Part shown: piece by piece, positions 1 through 6,367 of the stretch
How positions within the stretch are numbered: the first letter of the stretch is position 1
Layout: the number at the start of each line of letters is the position of its first letter
Position numbers and translations under genes: made by a program
Notes under the pieces: generated by a model
The model's database searches: none
The model's input: only the letters and a program-made list of their open reading frames with translations
What the model was told of the DNA's origin: nothing
Assembly (NCBI GenBank): GCA_021807585.1
Contig: JAKBCQ010000162.1
Span: 1-6,439, forward strand
Source: Planctomycetota bacterium
GTDB taxonomy: Bacteria; Planctomycetota; Planctomycetia; Isosphaerales; Isosphaeraceae
Direction: 5' to 3'
DNA: 6,439 nucleotides

Positions 1-68
1 AAAACGATGCGGAAAAACCGATTCGGATTGAACATCAAGGCCTTCCGCGCCTGATACGTCGTACGCAT
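1..68 (-). CDS. Possible partial gene of unknown function running off the left edge
   Basis: A minus-strand frame is open from the left edge back to a TGA at 144-146. The first usual start codon in it is ATG at 66-68, giving MRTTYQARKALMFNPNRFF and a few more residues. A GGGAGG lies at 77-82, eight bases upstream, which is good Shine-Dalgarno spacing. By hand count, G/C at the third codon position is about 73% against about 41% at the second, the pattern seen in the real genes here. The codons between the TGA and the ATG (69-143) show the same bias, so the true gene may have begun further upstream and been cut by the stop. That would make this a remnant rather than an intact gene. I recognise no family. 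It has the same orientation as the sulfatase-fold gene and lies about 365 bases beyond its end. Confidence 0.3.
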   Translation of the reverse strand, partial: MRTTYQARKALMFNPNRFFRIV

Positions 69-160
69 CGCCCGAGCCTCCCGTTCGCCGTCGTCGATCG
101 CCGCGATGAAACCGAGGAACGATACGATCGCCTCAGAAATCCGTCAAGCCGAATCCTAAC

Positions 161-173
161 GCGGCGAAGCCGC
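161..173. repeat. Small GC-rich hairpin
   Basis: GCGGC, GAA, GCCGC form a perfect 5-base stem with a 3-base loop; on the minus strand the loop reads TTC. It sits 9 bases to the left of the long inverted repeat. No run of T follows it on either strand, so it is not a classical intrinsic terminator. It may be part of the same intergenic repeat element. Confidence 0.4.
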
Positions 174-182
174 AATCATACC

Positions 183-270
183 AACCCGACGCGTGAGCGA
201 GGGTCTTCTAATAATATCATGAAAACTGTTGAATGATCATTTGATCGGTCCCTCGCTTGCGCGTCGGGTT
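183..270. repeat. Imperfect inverted repeat with 21-base arms, intergenic
   Basis: The left arm is 183-203 (begins AACCCGACGCG, ends GAGCGAGGG). The right arm is 250-270 (begins CCCTCGCTTGCGCG, ends GGGTT). The arms match as inverted complements at 19 of 21 positions; the two mismatches are adjacent (GTGAG against GCAAG, read in the left-arm direction). The 46-base spacer (204-249) is AT-rich and contains a 10-base palindrome, AATGATCATT, at 232-241. The whole could form a long stem-loop in either transcript. It lies downstream of the sulfatase-fold gene, where it could act as a transcript end or stabilising structure. It could also be a miniature repeat element. From memory, similar arm sequences recur in planctomycete genomes; this was not checked. 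Confidence 0.75.
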
Positions 271-433
271 AATATAATCTCTACTTCCATTCGCTCAACA
301 GATGCGCGCACGGTGCGTGGAAGATACGGATGAAAACGCTAAGAGACAAAATACGCTCATATTTCATAAATTAATAATAATAAAAATATTCGGCTTTTGA
401 TTGTTGAATCATTAAGATCCGTATTCAAAGCTA
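271..433. other. Gene-free stretch with AT-rich tract, 3' of the sulfatase-fold gene
   Basis: No supported reading frame was found here. Bases 356-390 are almost entirely A and T, in sharp contrast to the rest of the window. A weak hairpin (TGATT, GTTG, AATCA) lies at 398-411. An 8-base inverted pair, ATACGGAT at 324-331 and ATCCGTAT at 417-424, brackets the tract. On the minus strand, transcripts leaving the sulfatase-fold gene would pass the weak hairpin and then several T-rich runs before reaching the inverted repeat at 183-270. Termination somewhere in 183-433 is plausible, but no single strong terminator stands out. Confidence 0.5.
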
Positions 434-2605
434 TCATCGCAAACCTCGTTCGTCGCGATCGGCGATCGATCGGTCGACTTCGCGCGGAACGTCGCCTGAA
501 CCGCCGCGTAGGCCGCGATCGAGGCTCGCGCGACAATCCGCCAAAACCCGCTTGTATACGTCTCGGCTCGCCAGATCGGTCAGTTCGTCGGGATCGCGAG
601 CAAGATCGTAAAGCTCCTCGCGACCGTCGCCGAATTTCATATAATGAAACGTATTTTTGATGATCGATTGAATTTGACCGTGCACGAACACGGGAGATTC
701 GCCGTGATTCGCCGGAGAATCGGGAGGATGATGAAGCTCGGAGAGGATCGGACGAGCGTCGCGCGGCGGATGAGGATTCTCCCCCGTCACAAGCCCCGCG
801 AGCGATCCTCCAGGGAATCGCGCGGCGTCGCCAAGACCGATCAGATCGACGATCGTCGCGGGAAGATCGCGGAGCGTCACGGGACGCGCAATCGTCGTCC
901 CCGTCGCCGATCGGGTCCGCTCCGACAATCGTGATCCCGCTCCCTCGGTTTGAGCTTTTAAGCCTTTCGGCGCGGAAACCAAACTCCGAGGCGCGAGCAC
1001 CAAAAGCGGTACGTGAATCTCCTCGCGATGAAGGCTCGCGGCGTGGCCGAAAAGCCCGTGCTCGCCCCAGTGCTCGCCGTGATCCGCGGTGACGATCACC
1101 AGGGTGTTTTCGAGGACGCCGCGGCGATCGAGTTCATCCAAGAGCGCGCCGATCTGTTCATCTATATATGCGATGCAATCGTCGTACGAATCGAGCGCGA
1201 ACTCGATCTTTTCGCGTGATAATTCGTCCTTCTTGATCTCCCACCAACCGAGCAACAACCGTTTCTCTTTCTTCGTTTTCGGATTCGACCCGAACCGCCG
1301 ATCAAAACCTGAAGGGGTGAGATACGGATGATGCGCGTCGAAATAATTGAGGAACGCGAAGAACGGACGATCGTCGCCGCTCCGCTCCCAATCGAGAAAA
1401 TCACGGTTGATCCGCTCGGCGTTTTTGTAATCCCACGGAAAGACGCCTTCATATTTGGCGTATTCGGCGGGAAGACTTAAACATTTTGGCATAAGTAATC
1501 GCTTGCGTGTGAATTCAACAAGCCGTTTATAGAGCGACGTCGAACGGAGGATCTCGGAGGCCGACACGGGGTAATCTTCGTAATGTTCGAAGCCGCGATC
1601 GAGGCCGGTTTCATGACCGCAGTTGATCGTGTTGGCGACGAACCCCGCGGTGCGCCTGCCGTTCTGATTGAGCGCTTCGGCGAGCGTCGTCTTCGATCGT
1701 TCGAGCGGCTTGCGCCAGCCCGCGAGCGTGTCTGTGGGCCAAAGACCGGTGAACATGCTTGCGTGCGAAGGCGTCGTCCAGGGGGCGGTCGCGAGCGCGT
1801 TCTCAAATTTCGCCCCCGTTCGCGCATACCGCTCGAGCTCGGGGGTCGTTTTGCGATGATATCCATATAAGCTCAGATTTTTGGCGCGAACGGTATCCAT
1901 CACGATCAACAACACGTTGGGAAGTTTTGCATCGTCGACGAGCCGGTTTGATCGACCGAGGGCGCCGATCCACGCGGGTCGGCCGAACGCGAACGCGATC
2001 AAAATCAAAAGCGCGCCGATCATTCGAATCGACGCCTTGAACGCGAAACACTCGAACCAAGCGCCGCGGCGCTCGATCGAACTCGCGATCCGCCGCCCCA
2101 GCCCGATCGCCAGGCATACGCAAGCCAGGAACCGCATCGGCGCGGTCGAGATCGGGCCCAGGATCGCGAACGAGACGATCACCCAAAGCGCCCCCTCGCG
2201 AGAAACCAAGCGCGGCCGAACCCGCACAAACCCGGCGACGATCAAGCCCGCGGCGAACGTCGTGAACAGAGTCCCCGCGGGAACCATCCAGATATAATGT
2301 TTCCCCATAACCAAATAAATGTTATGATAATGCTTTTTATAGATATCGATAAATAGCTCGATGTAGCCCGCGCAAAGCCCCGCGAAGACCGCGGCGACAA
2401 GCACGAACCGCGCCGAGACGGGAGCGCGATCCGATTTCGAATCGATATTGATATCGGAATCCGTCGTGATATCGGTCGTTCGATCGCTCGGCGCGCCGAA
2501 TTCGGGGATCGATCGAAACGACTCCGCGCATTCGCGAAGCGTGTGGAACGCGGCGAAAAGCCCGTTCCTCGATCGTCTTCGGTCGGTCGACATCCTTGCC
2601 CGCAT
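434..2605 (-). CDS. Membrane-anchored sulfatase-fold (AP superfamily) hydrolase or phosphotransferase with Thr nucleophile
   Basis: The protein has 723 residues from ATG at 2603-2605, preceded by GAGAGGG six bases upstream. A TTG at 2645-2647 would add 14 residues and has no better site. Residues below count from the ATG. A polar N-terminus is followed by about five membrane helices (66-89, 105-126, 138-154, 156-170, 192-209). Arginine-rich loops after helices 2 and 4 put the N-terminus inside and the catalytic domain outside, as in LtaS. The catalytic domain (from about 228) shows LLIVMDT (metal Asp237), TTPSHASM with Thr277 where sulfatases have Cys or Ser, FDAHHPY (Asp423, His425), ADHGEHWGEHG (Asp508, His509), GHAASLH (His521, His526) and the sulfatase C-terminal signature ELYDLARDPDEL (664-675). 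Thr cannot become formylglycine, so true sulfatase activity is doubtful. A phosphohydrolase or phospho-group transferase role is more likely, with unknown substrate. The gene ends in TGA followed directly by in-frame TAG. Confidence 0.92.
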   Translation of the reverse strand: MRARMSTDRRRSRNGLFAAFHTLRECAESFRSIPEFGAPSDRTTDITTDSDINIDSKSDRAPVSARFVLVAAVFAGLCAGYIELFIDIYKKHYHNIYLVMGKHYIWMVPAGTLFTTFAAGLIVAGFVRVRPRLVSREGALWVIVSFAILGPISTAPMRFLACVCLAIGLGRRIASSIERRGAWFECFAFKASIRMIGALLILIAFAFGRPAWIGALGRSNRLVDDAKLPNVLLIVMDTVRAKNLSLYGYHRKTTPELERYARTGAKFENALATAPWTTPSHASMFTGLWPTDTLAGWRKPLERSKTTLAEALNQNGRRTAGFVANTINCGHETGLDRGFEHYEDYPVSASEILRSTSLYKRLVEFTRKRLLMPKCLSLPAEYAKYEGVFPWDYKNAERINRDFLDWERSGDDRPFFAFLNYFDAHHPYLTPSGFDRRFGSNPKTKKEKRLLLGWWEIKKDELSREKIEFALDSYDDCIAYIDEQIGALLDELDRRGVLENTLVIVTADHGEHWGEHGLFGHAASLHREEIHVPLLVLAPRSLVSAPKGLKAQTEGAGSRLSERTRSATGTTIARPVTLRDLPATIVDLIGLGDAARFPGGSLAGLVTGENPHPPRDARPILSELHHPPDSPANHGESPVFVHGQIQSIIKNTFHYMKFGDGREELYDLARDPDELTDLASRDVYKRVLADCRASLDRGLRGGSGDVPREVDRSIADRDERGLR

Positions 2606-2610
2606 GATCG

Positions 2611-2617
2611 CCCTCTC
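2611..2617 (-). promoter_or_regulatory. Ribosome binding site that decides the start of the sulfatase-fold gene
   Basis: GAGAGGG on the minus strand lies just upstream of ATG 2603-2605 (five to six bases away). No comparable purine run precedes the upstream TTG at 2645-2647 or the ATG four codons downstream, so the 2605 start is preferred. Confidence 0.6.
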
Positions 2618-2812
2618 ATCCTGAGATTCGCTCCAACGACGGCGCAATACCGAAATTACGGGATTTTGTCGAGATCAAGCGAGTCGATCGGCGCGATCCG
2701 ATCGCCTCGATGCTCGATTTGGCGCGTTCCTCATGTGTTGATCGCGCAGTGAACCCCGTTCGATTTCGGTTCCAGATCGAGTCGGCAGGCCGCGTCGCTC
2801 GATCGGTTCCCC
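2618..2812. other. Gap between the phosphohydrolase pair and the sulfatase-fold gene
   Basis: About 200 bases separate the stop of the 488-residue gene from the chosen start of the next gene. If the TTG start at 2647 were used the gap would be 165 bases. It holds a 7-base perfect inverted repeat (CGATCGG 2685-2691, CCGATCG 2698-2704) with a 6-base spacer and no T-run after it. Because CGATCG is very frequent across the window, this pair may be chance. I see no convincing promoter. The gap is long enough for the membrane enzyme to have its own promoter, so membership of one operon with the upstream pair is not established. Confidence 0.4.
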
Positions 2813-4279
2813 CTAGGAGATATACCCCAGGCCGCTCAAGCGATCGCGGACCTCCTTTTCCTCGTCACATGAATAAACGGAAGAGTCGGCGTTTTGAGAC
2901 ACCCCCCTCCCCTGAAGCGACGTCCCGAGCATCGTCGGAGGAATATCGTAACCTCCCAGATCCATTAGCGTTGGGGCGACATCGATGAGCCTCGCCCCTT
3001 CGATCTCGCCGCTCAATTTCAAGCCGGGCGCCGCGAGGATGAACGCGCCGAATTGTGCGTGGTTGCAATCGTCGGGACCGGTGTCGTTTTCAAACGTGTG
3101 CACTGATGGATAGCCGACTCCGCCGATCGACCGCCAGGAAAGATCGCCGAAATGGACGATCAGATCGGGGGCGACGTTGCGGACGTTGCGATAAATCTCC
3201 TCGGGCTTGAAGACGAGCGTTCCCAGCTTTATCCCTTTGTCGTCGACGGTCGCCTCGAACAGCGCCTTGATTTCGTCGCGGAACGTCTCGTATTCCGCGG
3301 GCTCGACGACCCCCTCGGGCTCGCGCCCCTTCACATTAAAAAAGACCCGCGCGTAATAGCCCCCCTCGCTCCAAACCCTGGTGCGCGACCAATCGACGTT
3401 CAAATTGGCGAACGGCGTGATCTTTTGTGGATATTCCTTGAGGACGAGCAGGCCGTTTTGAACGAGCCATTCGTTCACGCAAAAACCGCCGTCGAGCGCC
3501 TTCGCCCCGTGATCCGAGACGACCAGAACGACCGTTTCGTCGTCGACCAGCTCGAGCACCGTCGCGAGTTCGTCGTCGAGCCGGCGGTAATAATCGCGAA
3601 TCACGTTTTGATACGGATTGCCGGGTTCGTGATGAATATGCTTGGGATCGTGATATTTCCAAAAGCCGTGATGCACGCGATCGAGGCCGATGTCGACGAA
3701 CTGGAAAAAATCCCATTCGGTCGTTTTCATATAATGACGAACAACTTCGAACTGCTTGCGACTCATCTCGAAGATTTCGTCGCGGAGCCGAGCCTTGTCG
3801 TCGGTGCGAAATCCCTTGACGTCGGTTTGATAACCGCCGACGAGCGCGTTGATCTCTTGAGAAAGCTCGGGAGGATGCGTGAAGATCGAAGTCGCAGTGT
3901 CGGGAGTGAGGAAGCAGCCGACGAAGATCCCGTTCACCTTGCGCGGCGGATAGCCCGGCGGAACGCCGATCACGACTGAACGTTTCCCCTCGCGCGCCAG
4001 ATGATCCCAGATCGCGGGCTCGACGATCGATTTTGAATTGACAATGCTGAGATTTTTATACGAGTAATCGGCGCGATTGCGAAATCCGTAAACGCCGAGC
4101 GATCCGGGATCTTGGCTCGTCGCCATGCACATCCACGCGGGGACGGTGATCGGCGGGATCACGCTTTCGAGCCGACCGTAACACCCCAGCTCCATCAGCC
4201 TGCGGAAGTTGACGAGCTTCTCGTCGCCGAAAAGCAGCTCGGGCGCCGCGCAATCAAGTCCGACGATCAAAATCTTCAT
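2813..4279 (-). CDS. Cytoplasmic AP-superfamily phosphohydrolase/phosphodiesterase (COG3379-like)
   Basis: The protein has 488 residues. It belongs to the type I phosphodiesterase/nucleotide pyrophosphatase branch of the AP superfamily, two-metal enzymes that cleave phosphate mono- or diesters through a Thr or Ser nucleophile. All expected ligands are visible: Asp9 (LIVGLDC), nucleophile Thr45 (PPITVPAW), Asp200 and His204 (DRVHHGFW, the D-x3-H spacing of this family), Asp256 and His257 (VVSDHGAK), and His407 (DDCNHAQFG). The N-terminus begins directly with the first core beta strand and there is no signal peptide or membrane helix, so it should be cytoplasmic. The C-terminus ends LSGLGYIS, a tail like the LGY(I/L/V) endings often seen in AP-family and sulfatase proteins. 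The ATG overlaps the stop of the preceding gene by four bases, and AAGGGAG lies 12 bases upstream, indicating translational coupling. It is a clear paralogue of that neighbour. Substrate unknown. Confidence 0.92.
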   Translation of the reverse strand: MKILIVGLDCAAPELLFGDEKLVNFRRLMELGCYGRLESVIPPITVPAWMCMATSQDPGSLGVYGFRNRADYSYKNLSIVNSKSIVEPAIWDHLAREGKRSVVIGVPPGYPPRKVNGIFVGCFLTPDTATSIFTHPPELSQEINALVGGYQTDVKGFRTDDKARLRDEIFEMSRKQFEVVRHYMKTTEWDFFQFVDIGLDRVHHGFWKYHDPKHIHHEPGNPYQNVIRDYYRRLDDELATVLELVDDETVVLVVSDHGAKALDGGFCVNEWLVQNGLLVLKEYPQKITPFANLNVDWSRTRVWSEGGYYARVFFNVKGREPEGVVEPAEYETFRDEIKALFEATVDDKGIKLGTLVFKPEEIYRNVRNVAPDLIVHFGDLSWRSIGGVGYPSVHTFENDTGPDDCNHAQFGAFILAAPGLKLSGEIEGARLIDVAPTLMDLGGYDIPPTMLGTSLQGRGVSQNADSSVYSCDEEKEVRDRLSGLGYIS

Positions 4280-4298
4280 GATAAAAGCGAACTCCCTT
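4276..4298 (-). promoter_or_regulatory. ATGA stop-start overlap with upstream Shine-Dalgarno, coupling the two phosphohydrolase genes
   Basis: On the minus strand ATGA (4276-4279) is both the start ATG of the 488-residue gene and the TGA stop of the 624-residue gene. AAGGGAG at 4292-4298, inside the last codons of the upstream gene, is a plausible ribosome site, though its 12-base spacing is long. Termination-reinitiation probably ties the amount of the second enzyme to the first. Confidence 0.75.
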
Positions 4299-6150
4299 CC
4301 AGATCGCGATCGACTTCGGCGCCGAGCGCGTGCAGAATCGTCGGCGCGAGATCGACGAGCGACGCCCCCTCGCGACGAAACGGTCGATTCATCAACAAAA
4401 CCCCGGGAACTAGCGCCGGATCAATGATATGATCCCCGCTCCACTTTTTGATATTGTCCTCGACGAGCGTCGTTCCAAAGCCCCCCAGGCTCGAACTCCA
4501 CGATACGCGATATCCCGCGGAATAATTGACGACGAGATCGGGAGCGTTTTGAACGTAAGGACCCGAATAGATTTGATCGCGCGGCGAGGCGCTTCGGATC
4601 GCGACCGTTCCCCGCTCGGCGTCGACGAACCCCGAGAGCGCCTCGGCGATCGCCGCGGCGAGCCCCCGAGCGTCGTCGGCCTTCACCACGCCGAATTTCT
4701 CGCGCCCTTCAATGTTCAAATAAATACCACTTAAACCAACGGCGTACGCCTTCGTCCGCGTCCAATCGACGCTTTTAAACATGTCTCCCGCGCCCTCTCC
4801 GGGACGAACGCCGTCTTTGAGAAAAAGCAACTTATTTTCGTAAAGCCACGTGTTAATGTTTACCCCGCGTTGAAAGCTCGAGAAGCCGTGATCCGAAAGC
4901 GCGACCACGAGCGTGCGGTCGTCGGCGAATTCAACCAGCCGCGCAACCGCGCGATCCGCGGCGCGGTATTCGTCGTCGATCGTCGCCGCGAACTCGACGG
5001 CGTTCCGCCCCCGATTCGCGGGATGATCGCGCTCTCGAAACCTCCAAAACATATGCTGAACACGATCGGGCGTATCAAATAAACAATAAAAAAGACCTTG
5101 ATCAAAACGTTCAAGCTCGCGCGTCGCCATCCGTTCGCGTTCGGAGCGGACGATCGCGCATTGATCAAGAAACGCGGCCTCGTCGATCCGCTCGTTGTCG
5201 AGCCCCGCGTGATCCTCGACCATCCCCGTCGTGTAATAAAGGCCGATCGCTTCGGCGAGTTCCTTGGGATAAGCCGCGGGAAAGCCGATCGGGAACAACG
5301 GAGCGTCGGGGTCGAAATTGACCGGCGAAGCGTACAACTCGACGACGGGATCGACCGCGATCAGCCGAAACCGGACGATCCCCCAAATCGACTGCAAGAG
5401 CCCCGCCTTGAACTTAACCCGAAGCCATTCGCTCCAGGCGCCCTGCGCGACCGTGAGTTCGCGCGGCGAACCCTCGCAGCGAATCGTCGCGGTTCGAGCC
5501 GCTCGATTCACATGAACTTTTATTGGAAAAAGCATGGATTCGTGCGTTCTGGGCTTGCGAGGGCCAAGGACGTTCGTCGCGGCGACGTCGTGATCGTCGA
5601 ATTCGAGCGTGACGACATTTTCACTTTCTCGCGGTCGAACGTCGCGCGTTTGGGTGTAAAAGGTCGAGGTTCCGAGCCCGCCGCGGAGGTCGGGGGTTCC
5701 CATGCCCGAGAGCATCGTCCCCTGGAATTCGTCGGGAGGGTACGTGCACGGATGGCGGACGATCGTCGAGCCGATCCCCGCGCGCGATAACCTCGACCAG
5801 ACGGGATCGCCGCGCCGAAGGTTCACGGCTTTAGGAGGTGAGAATGCGTTTTTTTGTTCATATTGATTGAGGGCGAGGTCGGGGAGATACGTTTCGGGTC
5901 GTCTGCGGATGAAATCGAAGATTCCGTGACCGCCGGGGTTCACTCCGGTCGCGAAGGTCGACCACGCGACGGGAGTTTGCGGAGGATATGTTGTGGCGAG
6001 ACGCGTGTAACCTCCTTGAGCGCTCAGTTTGGCGAGCGCGGGGAGTTCTCCCGCGGCGATCAGCGTCTCGACGATTTTGGGGTCGAGGCCGTCCAATCCA
6101 ATGACGATCACTTTTCGGATACGTTCAAAGCTCAAAACTCTCGACCCCAC
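4276..6150 (-). CDS. Cytoplasmic AP-superfamily phosphohydrolase/phosphomutase-like protein (COG3379-like)
   Basis: The protein has 624 residues. The AP core is split by a long insert. Ligands in order: Asp20 (VIGLDGLDP), nucleophile Thr59 (PPQTPVAW), then Asp362 and His366 (PDRVQHMFW), Asp420 and His421 (ALSDHGF) and His574 (GDHIID). This is the complete two-metal set of the nucleotide pyrophosphatase/phosphodiesterase branch. Residues about 160-345, between nucleophile and second metal motif, form a large insert ending in a helical, charged stretch, as is usual for predicted AP-superfamily phosphohydrolases of COG3379. No signal peptide or membrane helix is seen, so it should be cytoplasmic. 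The start is uncertain: GTG at 6148-6150 gives the full frame, but TTG (residue 6) and GTG (residue 14, just before the first strand) are alternatives and none has a clear Shine-Dalgarno site. The protein ends LEGSSLLS and lacks the LGYIS-type tail of its partner. Substrate unknown. Confidence 0.92.
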   Translation of the reverse strand: MGSRVLSFERIRKVIVIGLDGLDPKIVETLIAAGELPALAKLSAQGGYTRLATTYPPQTPVAWSTFATGVNPGGHGIFDFIRRRPETYLPDLALNQYEQKNAFSPPKAVNLRRGDPVWSRLSRAGIGSTIVRHPCTYPPDEFQGTMLSGMGTPDLRGGLGTSTFYTQTRDVRPRESENVVTLEFDDHDVAATNVLGPRKPRTHESMLFPIKVHVNRAARTATIRCEGSPRELTVAQGAWSEWLRVKFKAGLLQSIWGIVRFRLIAVDPVVELYASPVNFDPDAPLFPIGFPAAYPKELAEAIGLYYTTGMVEDHAGLDNERIDEAAFLDQCAIVRSERERMATRELERFDQGLFYCLFDTPDRVQHMFWRFRERDHPANRGRNAVEFAATIDDEYRAADRAVARLVEFADDRTLVVALSDHGFSSFQRGVNINTWLYENKLLFLKDGVRPGEGAGDMFKSVDWTRTKAYAVGLSGIYLNIEGREKFGVVKADDARGLAAAIAEALSGFVDAERGTVAIRSASPRDQIYSGPYVQNAPDLVVNYSAGYRVSWSSSLGGFGTTLVEDNIKKWSGDHIIDPALVPGVLLMNRPFRREGASLVDLAPTILHALGAEVDRDLEGSSLLS

Positions 6151-6367
6151 GGAATGAAAGTACGATCGCGAACCGAGGAACCGTCGGGATCCGACCCGCC
6201 GTGAGGATCGTTACCGCCGAATGCGGAGAGCCCGGATGCGCCGCCGATCGTCCTTGGCACGACGCGCGGCGATGAGCCCGCGTGCGCCGTTCGGTCGTCG
6301 GCACCCGAGGATTGTTCGGCTCGTCGAGCGGGATCGTCGCGGCGACTCCAATGACCCGAATCGCGAT
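6151..6367. other. Upstream region of the phosphohydrolase pair, no supported gene
   Basis: A minus-strand frame across this stretch is open (GTG at 6369-6371 to a stop at 6132-6134, and open further to the right edge). Its G/C by codon position is about 70, 66 and 62% by hand count, without the high third and low second positions of the real genes; a sample of the 624-residue gene gives about 83% third and 38% second. I therefore treat it as noncoding. It is the likely site of the promoter for the pair. A TACTTT six bases before GTG 6150 resembles a -10 box and, with no Shine-Dalgarno site, would fit a leaderless transcript, but no -35 partner is convincing. Confidence 0.45.

Noticed and set aside
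3..234. Plus-strand frame open from the left edge to a stop near 234
   Set aside because: It runs through the hairpin and the left arm of the inverted repeat, has only about 56% third-position G/C, and is antisense to a frame with better coding bias.
398..411. TGATT/AATCA hairpin after the sulfatase-fold gene, as an intrinsic terminator
   Set aside because: The stem is only five AT-rich pairs and is not followed directly by a T-run; too weak to call.
322..1331. 12-base word AGATACGGATGA found at 322-333 and at 1320-1331
   Set aside because: One copy is intergenic and the other lies inside a coding region, with no shared flanks; probably chance.
434..2605. Calling this gene a true arylsulfatase
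   Set aside because: The nucleophile position is Thr, not the Cys or Ser required for formylglycine formation, so only the fold is claimed.
2685..2704. 7-base inverted repeat in the gap before the sulfatase-fold gene, as a terminator
   Set aside because: No T-run follows on either strand, and the arms are built from the CGATCG word that is abundant everywhere in the window.
3152..3979. Plus-strand open frame of 275 codons opposite the 488-residue gene
   Set aside because: It is fully antisense to a gene with intact catalytic motifs. Long antisense frames are expected where third positions are GC-rich, and its product shows no recognisable domain.
5098..5790. Plus-strand open frame of 230 codons opposite the 624-residue gene
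   Set aside because: It is antisense to a well-supported gene, very rich in Arg and Asp from CGATCG-type repeats, and has no domain signature.
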